Program-made: the position numbers and the translations under genes
DNA from: Pseudomonadota bacterium
Lineage (GTDB): Bacteria; Pseudomonadota; Alphaproteobacteria; Reyranellales; Reyranellaceae
Length of the DNA stretch: 64,000 nucleotides
Assembly: GCA_018240745.1 (NCBI GenBank)
Contig: JAFEFF010000170.1
Coordinates: 1 to 64,000 of the forward strand
Reading direction: 5' to 3'
Shown here: positions 28,097 to 38,739 of the stretch, in pieces
Numbering within the stretch: the first letter of the stretch is position 1
Layout of the letters: each line of letters starts with the position of its first letter
Notes under the pieces: model-generated
Seen by the model: the letters and a program-made list of their open reading frames with translations, nothing else
What the model was told of the DNA's origin: nothing
Databases searched by the model: none

Positions 28097-29057
28097 GCCG
28101 CTGCTCGCCCTCGACGACCTCGCCGTCCATTTCAAGGTCGGCAGCGCGCTGGCCGGCGGCGTGCACACGCTGAAGGCGGTCGACGGCGTCACGCTCGACG
28201 TGAAGCCCGGCGAATGCCTGGGCCTGGTCGGTGAATCGGGCTGCGGCAAGTCCACCCTGGCGCTCGCCATCATGGGTTTGATCCCGCCGACGCGCGGCCA
28301 CATCGCGCTCGACGGCCGCGATCTCGCCCAGCGCGGGCGGCTGGAGACCGCCCGTACCGTCCAGATGATCTTCCAGGACCCCTATGCATCGCTCAATCCG
28401 CGCCAGACCGTGCGCCGCACCCTCGCCGATCCGCTGCGCATCCACGGAGTCACCGACAGGGCCGAGGTCGAGGCGCGCGTCGTCGACATCATGGCCAAGG
28501 TGGGTTTGCGTCCCGAGCACGCCGACCGGTACCCGCACGAATTCTCCGGTGGCCAGCGCCAGCGTATCGGCATTGCCCGCGCGCTCATCCTGAAGCCCAA
28601 GCTGGTGATCTGCGACGAGCCCGTCTCGGCGCTGGACGTCTCGATCCGCGCCCAGATCATCAACCTCCTGCTCGAGCTCAAGGACGAGCTCGGGCTGGCC
28701 TACATCATGATCAGCCACGATCTCGGCGTGGTCGAGCATGTCAGCGACCGCGTTGCGGTGATGTATCTCGGCCGCATCGTCGAGCAGGGCGGCTGGCAGG
28801 AGATCTTCGAGAACCCGCGCCATCCCTACACGCGCGCCCTGATCGCCGCGATCCCGGACCCTTTCCATCGCGCCGCCGTCTCGGCACGCGCCAAGGCCCG
28901 GGGCGAGGTCCCGAGCGCGCTCGATCCGCCGCCGGGCTGCCACTTCCATCCGCGCTGCCCATTGAAGGCCGACATCTGCGTCTCACAGGACCCGCCCCTC
29001 GAACCGGTGGCGGCCGGCCATCGCGCCGCCTGTCACTTCCGCGACCGCATCGGCTGA
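28089..29057 (+). CDS. Dipeptide-type ABC ATPase, DppF-like
   Basis: A 322-residue ATPase with Walker A GESGCGKST, signature SGGQRQR, Walker B LVICDEPVSALD and the C-terminal HPRCPLKADIC motif of OppF/DppF. It starts eight bases inside the DppD-like gene. With 23582-28096 it completes a five-component importer. The substrate could be di- or oligopeptide, but nickel or glutathione importers share this layout. Confidence 0.9.
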
Positions 29058-29090
29058 GCAATCCTGCGTGGCGATGCTTATGTAGAGGCC

Positions 29091-30320
29091 ATGACTCCTG
29101 CCGACACGGATCGTCTCGTCTCATGGCTCGTCCGCCGCGGACTGGCAGGAACGTCCGAGCACGACCTGCTGCGGCTGTTCTGCGAGAAGTGCGGCGCCGC
29201 CGGCCTGCCGGTGAACCGGGCGCTGATGTTCATGGACACGCTGCACCCGGTCCATGAGGGCCGCATCTTCTTCTGGCGCAACGACGGCGGTGAGGATGCG
29301 GGGCCGGTGCGCGAGTACGGCCCCAGCACCCAGGGCGAGGTCGCAGCGGCCTGGCAGCGCAGCCCGTTCTTTCACCTGCTGCAGACCGGCGGAGAAGAGC
29401 TGCGCCGGCGGATCGGCTTCGGCGAAGCGCCCGACTACCTGATTATCCAGGAGATGAAGGACGCAGGACACACCGACTACATCCTGTTCGTCCACCGCTT
29501 CGCCGCCGAAGGCACGATCGGCGAGATGGACTGCTTCTACTCGGCATGGTCGACCAAGCATCCCGACGGCTTCAGCGAGGCCAACATCGCAGCCCTTCGG
29601 CGCCTCACCCCCGCGCTCGGCCTCGCCGCCAAGAGCGCGTCGCTGGCGCGCATCGCCGCCACCGTCGCCGACGTCTATCTCGGCCGCGATGCCGGCCGCA
29701 TGGTGATGGAGGGCCGCATCCAGCGCGGCATTGCCGACCGCATCGAGGCGGTGCTGTGGTTCTCCGACCTGCGCAGCTTCACGGCGATCACCGACACCGC
29801 GCGACCGGTCGAGATCATCCCCCTGCTCAACGACTATGCCGACGCGGTGATCAGCGCCATCCAGCACGCCGGCGGCGACGTGCTGAAGCTGATCGGTGAC
29901 GGCACCCTGGCGATCTTCCGCGCCGATGCTCGCGGCACGGCGTGCGAGAATGCGCTCAGGGCCGAGGCCGACATGCGCCGCCGCGTGGCTGGGCTCAACG
30001 AACGCCGCAAGGCCGAGGAGCGGCCGACCACCTCGGTCTATGTCGGGCTGCACGTCGGCGCGGTGTTCTACGGCAATATCGGCAGTGTCGACCGGCTCGA
30101 CTTCACGGTCGTGGGACCGGCGGTGAACGAGACCAGCCGCATCGCCTCGATGTGCCGCTCGGTCGACCGTCCGTTGCTGATCTCTTCGGCCTTCGCTTCG
30201 GCCTTGCCGGAGAAGGAGCGCGGCCATCTCGTTTCAGTCGGCCGTTTCGCTCTTCGCGGCGTCGGCCGTGCGCAGGACCTCTTCACGCTCGACCCCGAAC
30301 TCCTCCCGATTCGCCGGTAA
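29091..30320 (+). CDS. Class III adenylate/guanylate cyclase
   Basis: A 409-residue protein with an N-terminal sensory-type region of about 210 residues (no recognised domain) and a C-terminal CHD cyclase domain. Catalytic residues are present: metal Asp in FSDLRSFT, the second in KLIGDG, the substrate Lys in GDVLKLIGDG, and the transition-state Asn and Arg in VVGPAVNETSR. It is intact and probably active, making cAMP or cGMP. It stands alone between two transporter operons. Confidence 0.86.
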   Translation: MTPADTDRLVSWLVRRGLAGTSEHDLLRLFCEKCGAAGLPVNRALMFMDTLHPVHEGRIFFWRNDGGEDAGPVREYGPSTQGEVAAAWQRSPFFHLLQTGGEELRRRIGFGEAPDYLIIQEMKDAGHTDYILFVHRFAAEGTIGEMDCFYSAWSTKHPDGFSEANIAALRRLTPALGLAAKSASLARIAATVADVYLGRDAGRMVMEGRIQRGIADRIEAVLWFSDLRSFTAITDTARPVEIIPLLNDYADAVISAIQHAGGDVLKLIGDGTLAIFRADARGTACENALRAEADMRRRVAGLNERRKAEERPTTSVYVGLHVGAVFYGNIGSVDRLDFTVVGPAVNETSRIASMCRSVDRPLLISSAFASALPEKERGHLVSVGRFALRGVGRAQDLFTLDPELLPIRR

Positions 30321-30420
30321 TAATTCCCGGTCCCGGCTTGCGCGCATCGTGCGCCGATGCCTACGATGCAAGCCAAGAACAAAGCCGTTTGTTGCAGGGT
30401 TTTCGGGAGGAATAAGGTAA

Positions 30421-31749
30421 ATGCTCAAGCCCAAGCGTCGTAGCGTGATTAAGCTTGCCGGCAGCGCGGCTGCCGTGGCCTCGACCGGCATGGCCGGCAT
30501 CCTGGCCAGCGGTCGCACACCGGCCTATGCCCAGCAGAAGACTGTCCATTGGTTGCGTTGGGTCGATTTCGTTCCCGCGTCGGATCAGTTGTGGCGCAAG
30601 GAACTGGTGCCGCAGGCCGAGAAGGAACTCGGCATGAAGATCAACATCGAGACGGTGAACGGCAACGACCTGCAGCCGCGCACCACCGCCGCCATCCAGT
30701 CGGGCTCCGGTCCCGACCTGATCATGGCGTTCAACAACACGACCTACATCTACGCCAACAGCGTGGTCGACCTGACCGATCTCGCCGAGGATCTCTCCAA
30801 GCGCGAAGGCGGCATCTTCAAGTACTGCCGCTCGTTCTGCAGCGACGGCAAGATCTTCATGAGCATGCCATGGGCGGTGCCCGGCGCGATGATCTCCTAT
30901 CGCAAGTCGTGGCTCGAGGAAGCGGGCGCGACCAACGGCTTCCCCAAGACCTGGCAGGAGTACCGTACGGTCGGCAAGAAGCTGAAGGCCGCCGGCCATC
31001 CGATCGGCCAGACGCTCGGCCACACCTTCGGCGACGCCCCGACCTTCACCTATCCGTACATGTGGTCGTGGGGCGGCAAGGAGGTGGAGCAGGACGGCAA
31101 GACGGTCGCGATCAACTCCAAGGAGACGATCGAGTCGGTGAAGTTCATGACCGACTTCTGGAAGGAGGCGCACGACGAGGGTGCGCTCGCCTGGGACGAC
31201 ACCAACAACAACCGCGCCTTCCTGTCCGGCACCATCTCGGCCACGCTGAACGGCGCGTCGATCTACATCGAAGCTTCGCGCAAGCCCGACACCTACCAGA
31301 CGGAGAAGGGCAAGCCGATGAAGGACGACATCCAGCACTCGCCGCTGCCGGCGGGACCGGCGGGGCAGTTCGGCATGCATCTGATGCAGTCGACCATGCT
31401 GATGAAGTATTCGAAGAACCAGGACGCTGCGAAGCAGTTCCTGAAGTGGGTCCATACCGAGAAGAACTACGAGAAGTGGTTCCTCTCGCAAAAGGGCTAC
31501 TCGACCCCGTGCACGGCGAAGTGGGAAGAGCACCCGCTGTGGAAGCAGGACCCGGTCATGGCGCCGTTCAAGGTCGCGGCCCGTCTCGGCCAGGCCCCCG
31601 GCTTCGCCGGGCTGCCGAACCAGAAGGCGGCCGAGGCGCTCAGCAAGTATATCGTCACCGACATGTACGCCAAGGCGGTGCAGGGCATGCCCGCCGAGGA
31701 GTCGGTGAAGTGGGCGGAGAGTGAGTTGAAGAAGATCTACTCCGCCTGA
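30421..31749 (+). CDS. Sugar ABC substrate-binding protein (SBP family 1), Tat signal
   Basis: A 442-residue extracellular receptor of the CUT1 importers. It has a twin-arginine-like signal (KRRSVIKLAGSAAAVAST, cleaved near AYAQ) and the family segments WKEAHDEGALAWDD and PGAMISYRKSWLEEAG. GGGAGGAATAAGG stands before the ATG. It is first gene of a four-gene importer (31788, 32722, 33582 follow). The sugar cannot be deduced. Confidence 0.86.
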   Translation: MLKPKRRSVIKLAGSAAAVASTGMAGILASGRTPAYAQQKTVHWLRWVDFVPASDQLWRKELVPQAEKELGMKINIETVNGNDLQPRTTAAIQSGSGPDLIMAFNNTTYIYANSVVDLTDLAEDLSKREGGIFKYCRSFCSDGKIFMSMPWAVPGAMISYRKSWLEEAGATNGFPKTWQEYRTVGKKLKAAGHPIGQTLGHTFGDAPTFTYPYMWSWGGKEVEQDGKTVAINSKETIESVKFMTDFWKEAHDEGALAWDDTNNNRAFLSGTISATLNGASIYIEASRKPDTYQTEKGKPMKDDIQHSPLPAGPAGQFGMHLMQSTMLMKYSKNQDAAKQFLKWVHTEKNYEKWFLSQKGYSTPCTAKWEEHPLWKQDPVMAPFKVAARLGQAPGFAGLPNQKAAEALSKYIVTDMYAKAVQGMPAEESVKWAESELKKIYSA

Positions 31750-31787
31750 AGTCGGCGGGTTCGACACAACGAACGGGCAGGTCGGGC

Positions 31788-32720
31788 ATGGCGGTTACCG
31801 CGGTTCCGGGGATGGTGGGAGGCAGACAGCCTCTGCCGTGGATGCGGAAACTGGAGGACGAGCGCTGGCTGGCGTTCACCCTCCTCCTGCCGACCGCCAT
31901 CCTGCTCGGCCTGTTCATCGCCTATCCCTTCGTCGAGGGCATCTTCCTGGCATTGAGCGATGCCAGGGTCGGCGACCCCGGCCACTTCGTGGGCCTCAAG
32001 AACTTCGCCAAGCTGTGGGACGACAGCATCTTCTGGACGTCGGTCTGGAACACCTTCTGGTACACGGCGGTCACGACCGTGTTCAAGCTGGCGCTCGGCC
32101 TGTGGCTGGCGATGCTGTTGAACCGGCATTTCCGCGGCAAGGCGATCGTCCGCGCCTTCATTCTGCTGCCATTCATCATCCCGACGGTTCTGTCGACCTT
32201 CGCCTGGAAGTGGATGTTCGACCCGACCTTCAGCGTCATCAACTGGACGTTGTTCAATCTCGGATTCATCAAGGCGCGCATCAACTGGCTGGGCGATCCC
32301 AGCCTCGCCATGACGTCGATCATCGTCGTCAACATCTGGCGCGGCGTGCCGTTCTTCGCCATCAGCCTGCTGGCTGGCCTGCAGACCATCAGCCCGGAGC
32401 TGAACGAGGCCGCCGCGATCGACGGCGCCCGCCCGTGGGCGCGCTTCTGGCTGATCACCTGGCCGCTGCTGCTGCCGGTCACCATGGTGGTGATGCTGTT
32501 CTCGGTGATCCAGACCTTCGCCGACTTCCAGCTCGTCTATGTCATGACCGGCGGCGGACCGGCGAACGCCACCCATCTGTTCGCGACCTACGCCTACCAG
32601 ATAGGCATCGGCACGGGATTGCTGTCGCAGGGCGCGGCGGTGTCGCTCGCCATGTTCCCGTTCCTGTTCCTGATCGTCGTGATCCAGCTGCTCTACATCC
32701 GCCGCGTGGAGGTCCGCTGA
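31788..32720 (+). CDS. Sugar ABC permease, UgpA/MalF-like
   Basis: A 310-residue permease of the CUT1 group with six membrane segments, a long N-terminal cytoplasmic stretch, LALGLWLAMLLNRHFRGKAIVRAFILLPFIIP and the EAA loop ELNEAAAIDGARPWARFWLITWPLL. It begins 38 bp after the binding protein and ends two bases before the second permease. Confidence 0.88.
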   Translation: MAVTAVPGMVGGRQPLPWMRKLEDERWLAFTLLLPTAILLGLFIAYPFVEGIFLALSDARVGDPGHFVGLKNFAKLWDDSIFWTSVWNTFWYTAVTTVFKLALGLWLAMLLNRHFRGKAIVRAFILLPFIIPTVLSTFAWKWMFDPTFSVINWTLFNLGFIKARINWLGDPSLAMTSIIVVNIWRGVPFFAISLLAGLQTISPELNEAAAIDGARPWARFWLITWPLLLPVTMVVMLFSVIQTFADFQLVYVMTGGGPANATHLFATYAYQIGIGTGLLSQGAAVSLAMFPFLFLIVVIQLLYIRRVEVR

Positions 32721-32721
32721 C

Positions 32722-33573
32722 ATGATTGAAGGTGCGGTCTGGCGGAAGTGGGTGTTCTACAACATACCGCTGATCCTGTTCGTCTTCGTCCTGCTCTTCC
32801 CGTTCTACTGGATGATCATCACCAGCTTCCGTCCAGACGGCGAGCTGTACCGCCCGTGGAACGCCGTCAACTACCAGCCGTTCTGGACCAACAAGCCGAC
32901 GCTGGAGCATTTCGTCTACCTGTTCGAGGAAACCGACTTCGGCCAGTGGATGATCAACACGATGTTCATCGCGGTCACCTCGACCCTGATCTCGCTGTTC
33001 TGCGGCGTGCTGGCGGGCTACGCGCTGGCGCGGCTCAACTTCCCGTTCGCCGGCAGCCTCGGCACCGTGATCTTCGTCACCTACCTGGTGCCGCAGACCC
33101 TGCTGTTCATCCCGCTGGCCGAGATCATCCGCAATTTCCATCTCGGCGACACGCCGTGGTCGCTGATCCTGACCTACCCGACCTTCCTGATCCCGTTCTG
33201 CACCTGGCTGATGATGGGCTACTTCAAGGCGATCCCGAAGGAGCTCGAGGAGTGCGCCCGCATCGACGGCGCCTCGCGCTTCAAGGCGATGGTCTACATC
33301 ATCGTGCCGATCGCGGTGCCGGGCATCCTGTCGGCCGGCATCATCGCCTTCACGCTCAGCTGGAACGAGTTCATCTACGCCCTCGTCTTCCTGTCCTCGC
33401 CGGAGGAGAAGACCGTGGCGGTCGGCGTCACCTCCGAGCTGATCCGCGGTGACGTCTTCTTCTGGGGTTCGCTGATGGCGGGCGCGCTGCTGGGCTCGGT
33501 GCCGGTGGCGATCGTCTACTCGTTCTTCGTCGAGCACTACGTCTCGGGCCTGACCGGCTCGGTCAAGGGATAG
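32722..33573 (+). CDS. Sugar ABC permease, UgpE/MalG-like
   Basis: A 283-residue permease with the MalG-like ALARLNFPFAGSLGTVIFV region and the EAA loop ELEECARIDGASRFKAMVYIIVPIAVPG. It is the heterodimer partner of the preceding permease. GAGG of the upstream end provides the ribosome site. The ATPase follows nine bases downstream. Confidence 0.88.
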   Translation: MIEGAVWRKWVFYNIPLILFVFVLLFPFYWMIITSFRPDGELYRPWNAVNYQPFWTNKPTLEHFVYLFEETDFGQWMINTMFIAVTSTLISLFCGVLAGYALARLNFPFAGSLGTVIFVTYLVPQTLLFIPLAEIIRNFHLGDTPWSLILTYPTFLIPFCTWLMMGYFKAIPKELEECARIDGASRFKAMVYIIVPIAVPGILSAGIIAFTLSWNEFIYALVFLSSPEEKTVAVGVTSELIRGDVFFWGSLMAGALLGSVPVAIVYSFFVEHYVSGLTGSVKG

Positions 33574-33581
33574 GGGCAGTC

Positions 33582-34682
<1,101 letters not shown>

Positions 34683-34712
34683 GGCTGTGGCGCGTCTCTT
34701 TCATGCTCATTC

Positions 34713-34769
34713 GGACCGCGAGCTTCCAGCTCGCTCATGATTCATGAGCGAGCTGGAAGCTCGCGGTCC
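34713..34769. repeat. Perfect 28-bp inverted repeat at a convergent junction
   Basis: The arms GGACCGCGAGCTTCC... (34713-34740) and ...GGAAGCTCGCGGTCC (34742-34769) are exact complements around one base. It lies between the convergent sugar ATPase and acid phosphatase genes and can form a long hairpin that would end both transcripts. A single half-arm relative, GAGCCGGAGGCTCGCGGTCC, lies near 62620-62642. Confidence 0.8.
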
Positions 34770-34811
34770 AGAAGATCATGACGCGCCACCGGAGTGGCGC
34801 GCGCCCAGCAC

Positions 34812-35663
34812 TTACTCCTTGGGCCCGGCCCACCCCTCGAGGACGTCCCACTTCGCCTTGCGCTTGTCGGCGTCGGACTTCTTGTAGTCGAAGCCGAACG
34901 GCGCGGCGTCGAACGAACCGTAGGTCGGGTTGGCGATAACCAGCCATTCGCGGCCCCAGCGATCCCTGTTCTCGTCGAAGAACTTCAGCCGGTCGACCTC
35001 CGGCGAGGTGTAGCGGTCGTCGAAATCGCCGAAATTGTCGCCGAACTCGAGCAGGATTCGATAGTCCTTGGCGATGAAGGCCCGGCGCGTCCCCTTCTTG
35101 CTGCCCCAGTCCTTCTGCTCGTTCTGCATCAGGAAGGTGTCGACATTGCCGCCCATCGGGTAACCGAGCTTCTGCATGTTCTCGCGCGTGTCCTTCTCGG
35201 TCACCACGTCGCGGTTGCTGAGGTAGAACACCTTCACGCCCTTGGAGTCGGCGTACTGGGTGAACTCGACGGAGCCCGGGATGGCGCGCGAGATCTGGGC
35301 GGCGCAGAACTCGTTCCACGTCTTCAGGCTGAAGCTCTGGCCGGCCTTGATGTTCCAGACCTGGTAGGCCGAGTTGTCGAGCACGGTCTCGTCGAGGTCG
35401 AGCACGATGGCCGGCGGCAGGTTCTGGTAATCGCCCTGCTGCTCGACGGGCGCCGCCGTCCACTTGCTGTCGGCCAGGGCCTGGTCGAGGCGAATCTTGG
35501 CGAGCGCATAGACGGTAAGGGCATTGCCCTTGAACTCGACGGAGCGCTGGGTCCACAGCGTCGCCTCCAGCAGGTCGTTGGGTTGCGGCTCCTCGGCCCG
35601 GACGGCGCCGGCGCCCAGAACGACGGTGATGGCGCCGAGCGCCAAGGTCCGTGCGATGATCAT
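34812..35663 (-). CDS. Class C acid phosphatase, secreted HAD (e(P4)-like)
   Basis: A 283-residue phosphatase with a Sec signal (MIIARTLALGAITVVLGAGAVRA) and the HAD nucleophile motif DLDET (Asp89 and Asp91), FYLSNRD (motif II) and GDNFGDFDD. Class C/OlpA-type enzymes remove phosphate from 5'-nucleotides and NMN in the periplasm. It is the last gene of the nucleoside operon (ATGA overlap with adenosine deaminase) and would make nucleosides available for import. Confidence 0.85.
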   Translation of the reverse strand: MIIARTLALGAITVVLGAGAVRAEEPQPNDLLEATLWTQRSVEFKGNALTVYALAKIRLDQALADSKWTAAPVEQQGDYQNLPPAIVLDLDETVLDNSAYQVWNIKAGQSFSLKTWNEFCAAQISRAIPGSVEFTQYADSKGVKVFYLSNRDVVTEKDTRENMQKLGYPMGGNVDTFLMQNEQKDWGSKKGTRRAFIAKDYRILLEFGDNFGDFDDRYTSPEVDRLKFFDENRDRWGREWLVIANPTYGSFDAAPFGFDYKKSDADKRKAKWDVLEGWAGPKE

Positions 35664-36619
35664 GCTGCTACCCCCTTCAACAGCTTGGCCTTGAGTGATT
35701 GTTCGGCGAACGAGACCTCGATCGCCGTGCGCGTGATCTTACGCAACGTCGCCGCATCGAGGCCGGCATTGTCGTACTCGGCCCCGAGCGTGGTGTGGAA
35801 AAAGGGCGGATCGTCCGAACTCAGCGTGACGCGAACACCCGACTCGATCAAGCGATGAAGCGGATGGGCGGCGCGCTCGGGGTACAGGCCGAGCGCCAGG
35901 TTGCTGCCGGGGCAGACTTCCAGAGCGATGCCGCGGCGGACCAGCTCCTCGAGCAGCTTCGGATCCTCGCTCGAGCGCACGCCATGGCCGATGCGGGTGA
36001 CCGGCAGGTCGCGGATCGCCGCCCAGACGCTCTCCGGACCGCGCACCTCGCCGGCATGGATGGTGCAGCCGAGACCGTTCTCGTACGCAAGTCGGTAGGC
36101 GGGCGCAAAGTCGGCCGGCGTGAACTTGCCCTCGTCGCCGCCCATGCCCAGCGCCACGACATAGGGATGCGGCTCGGCCACCACCTGCTGCGCCAGCGCG
36201 AGCGCGCGATCGGGGCCGAGATGACGGATGCAGATCGCGATCAGGCGCGCCTCGATGCCGAAGTCGCGCCTCGCCCGGTCGACTGCGTCGACCAGCGCGC
36301 CCAGCCAGACGGCGTAGGGGATGCCCAGCGCCTTGGGCCGCTCGGGAGAGCAGAACATCTCGACATAGACCGCACCCTCGGCGGCCGAGCGCTGCAGATA
36401 GGAATAGAGGATGTCGCCGAAGTCGCGAGGCTTGCGCAGCACGCCGCACACCCGGTCATAAGAGTCGAGAAAGCTCAGGAAGTCCGTCCAGGCATAGTGG
36501 CCGTTCGCACCGAACAGGCCGTGCGGGAGGTCGAGCCCGTTGCGCGCCGCCAATTCGCGCGCCAGACCGGGCGGCACGGAACCCTCGAGATGGCAATGAA
36601 GCTCGGCCTTGGGAATCAC
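35660..36619 (-). CDS. add: Adenosine deaminase
   Basis: A 319-residue amidohydrolase-fold enzyme converting (deoxy)adenosine to (deoxy)inosine. The zinc site HCH (His8, His10), substrate histidine region CTIHAGE, the GHGVRSSEDP loop and the metal/catalytic SSDDPPFF are all present. The start is GTG 36619 with GAGAGG upstream, overlapping the previous stop. An adenine-deaminase variant cannot be excluded. Confidence 0.88.
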   Translation of the reverse strand: MIPKAELHCHLEGSVPPGLARELAARNGLDLPHGLFGANGHYAWTDFLSFLDSYDRVCGVLRKPRDFGDILYSYLQRSAAEGAVYVEMFCSPERPKALGIPYAVWLGALVDAVDRARRDFGIEARLIAICIRHLGPDRALALAQQVVAEPHPYVVALGMGGDEGKFTPADFAPAYRLAYENGLGCTIHAGEVRGPESVWAAIRDLPVTRIGHGVRSSEDPKLLEELVRRGIALEVCPGSNLALGLYPERAAHPLHRLIESGVRVTLSSDDPPFFHTTLGAEYDNAGLDAATLRKITRTAIEVSFAEQSLKAKLLKGVAA

Positions 36620-37401
36620 GAAAAACCTCTCAACGGAAAGTCCGGCCGCTGCAGCCAGTTGTCGGCACTATACGTCGCCCGCCTGTCGATCAGATGCAGG
36701 GCATAGGCGTGGCGCGGACGGGATGAGCGGTTGGCGGTGCTGGCATGCGGCAGCAGCCCGTGCAGCACGACGAGGGTCCCGCGCCGCACCTCGATGGCCA
36801 CCGGCTCCTCGGACGGCCACGGCTCGGAATCGAGCTCGTCCATCACCATCCCCTCGCCTGACCGACGAAAGCGCTGGCGCAACCGCCCACGGTGCGCGCC
36901 CTCGAGTGCCAGGAGACAGCCATTGTCGCGATCGGCGTCGTCGAGGGCGAACCAGAAGCCGGTGACGGTGATCGGCGTGGTGTGGAGGTAGCTCGCGTCC
37001 TGGTGCCAGCCGACCTCTCCGCCGATGCCGGGGTTCTTGAAGATGTACATCGATTGCAGCAGCAGCGGCTCCTCGAGGCCGACCTCGTGCGCGAGAGCGG
37101 CCAGCCTTGGTTGGCGCGAGACCCGCTCGAACACCGGATCGAGGTCGTGCAGCGCATGGCCAATCTTGTTGAGCTGGTCGGGCGCCTCTTCCTCGAAGAA
37201 GAAGCGGATCGCGCCACCCGATTCGAGGAAATAGCGGTCGCGCGCATGGCCCTGGTCGCGGGTCGAGAAGACCGTGCGGGCCGGCCCGGGATCGAAGCCC
37301 GCAACGAGCTCCGCTGCGCGCGCCTGCAGCGCATCGCAATCGGCGGCCGGGAGGAAGTCCGGCACCACCAGGAAGCCATCGCGCTCGTAGTCGGCATTCA
37401 T
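36616..37401 (-). CDS. Phytanoyl-CoA dioxygenase (PhyH) family protein in a nucleoside operon
   Basis: A 261-residue Fe(II)/2-oxoglutarate-type oxygenase. The metal motif HQDASY (H-x-D), the distal histidine in LLPHASTAN and the 2-oxoglutarate arginine in SRPRHAY are all visible, so it looks active. It overlaps deoA and add by a few bases and is expressed with nucleoside enzymes. Its substrate is unknown, and a modified nucleoside or its sugar is a reasonable inference. Confidence 0.82.
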   Translation of the reverse strand: MNADYERDGFLVVPDFLPAADCDALQARAAELVAGFDPGPARTVFSTRDQGHARDRYFLESGGAIRFFFEEEAPDQLNKIGHALHDLDPVFERVSRQPRLAALAHEVGLEEPLLLQSMYIFKNPGIGGEVGWHQDASYLHTTPITVTGFWFALDDADRDNGCLLALEGAHRGRLRQRFRRSGEGMVMDELDSEPWPSEEPVAIEVRRGTLVVLHGLLPHASTANRSSRPRHAYALHLIDRRATYSADNWLQRPDFPLRGFS

Positions 37402-38735
37402 CCGGCACGTTCCTCGACAACGATCCGGTCGATCACGACCGGCCCGGGCCGCGGCGCCGGCCCGCCGATGCGGATTGCCCGGCGCACCTGGTCGGCCGCC
37501 GTCTCGGCGGCGGCTTCGCTGGCGGCGTGGACGAGGCACAGCGGGCTGCCGATCTGCACCTCGGCGCCGATATCGATCATCCCGCTCAGGCCGACCGACG
37601 GATCGATCGCGTCGTCGGCGTGGGTGCGGCCGCCGCCGAGGGCCACCACCGCGAGGCCGACCTCGCGCGCATTCATTCCGATCACGAGGCCCGGCCGTCC
37701 GGCCGTGCACGGACGGACGATCCTGGCCTGCTCGAGATAGCGCTTGGGCCGCTCGAGGAAGTCGTCGGGCCCGCCCAACGCCGACACCATCCTCGCGAAC
37801 TTTTCGGCTGCCCGGCCGTCTTTCAGCGCCGCCTCGGCGCGCGCCCGGCCGGCGGCGACGCTCGGAGCGAGGTCGCCCAGCGCCAGCATCTCGCCCGCCA
37901 GCGCCATCACCACCTCGTGCAGGCGCGGGTCGCGAGCGCCCTCGCCCTTCAGGTAGGCGACGGCCTCCATCACCTCGAGCGCATTGCCGACCTCCCGCCC
38001 CAGCACGCGGTCCATGTCGGTGATCAGCGCGGTCGTCGACAGGCCTGCATCATTGGCGACCGACACCAGGGTGTGCGCCAGCTCGCGGGCCATCGCCTCG
38101 CTGTCGCAGAAGGCGCCCGAGCCGCACTTCACGTCCATCACCAGCCCGTCGAGGCCGGCGGCGATCTTCTTGGACAGGATCGAGCTCACGATCAGCGGAA
38201 TCGATTCGACGGTCCCGGTGACGTCGCGCACGCCGTAGAGCCGCCGGTCGGCCGGAGCAAGATCATCGGTCTGGCCGATGACGGCGCAGCCGACCTCGCG
38301 CACGACGCGGCGAAAAGTGGCGATGTCGGGCCGCACGTCGTAGCCCGAGATCGAGGCGAGCTTGTCCAGGGTGCCGCCGGTGTGGCCCAGGCCGCGGCCG
38401 GAGATCATCGGCACGAAGCCGCCGCATGCGGCGACGATCGGCGCCAGCATCAGGCTGACCTTGTCGCCGACGCCGCCGGTCGAATGCTTGTCGATGACCG
38501 GGCCCGGCAGATCGAGGTCGTCCCAGTCGAGCGTCCTGCCGGACCGCGCCAGGCCGAGCGTCATGGCCGTCAGCTCGCGCGGCGTCATGTTGCGGAAGAA
38601 TACCGCCATGGCGAAGGCGGCGACCTGGCTCTCGCTCAGGCTGCCGTCGGTGATGCCGCGGACGACGAAGGCGATCGCCTCTTCGGTCAGCTCCTGTCCG
38701 TCGCGCTTCTTGCGGATGATCTCCTGCGGCAGCAT
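37398..38735 (-). CDS. deoA: Thymidine phosphorylase
   Basis: A 445-residue homodimeric nucleoside phosphorylase of the NP-II family converting thymidine/deoxyuridine and phosphate to base plus deoxyribose-1-phosphate. It shows LARSGRTLDW, the phosphate-binding KHSTGGVGDK, SGRGLGHTGGTLDKL and the conserved DVKCGSGAF. It starts four bases before the purine phosphorylase stop and overlaps the PhyH gene. A pyrimidine phosphorylase acting on uridine is the alternative. Confidence 0.92.
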   Translation of the reverse strand: MLPQEIIRKKRDGQELTEEAIAFVVRGITDGSLSESQVAAFAMAVFFRNMTPRELTAMTLGLARSGRTLDWDDLDLPGPVIDKHSTGGVGDKVSLMLAPIVAACGGFVPMISGRGLGHTGGTLDKLASISGYDVRPDIATFRRVVREVGCAVIGQTDDLAPADRRLYGVRDVTGTVESIPLIVSSILSKKIAAGLDGLVMDVKCGSGAFCDSEAMARELAHTLVSVANDAGLSTTALITDMDRVLGREVGNALEVMEAVAYLKGEGARDPRLHEVVMALAGEMLALGDLAPSVAAGRARAEAALKDGRAAEKFARMVSALGGPDDFLERPKRYLEQARIVRPCTAGRPGLVIGMNAREVGLAVVALGGGRTHADDAIDPSVGLSGMIDIGAEVQIGSPLCLVHAASEAAAETAADQVRRAIRIGGPAPRPGPVVIDRIVVEERAG

Positions 38736-38739
38736 GCGT

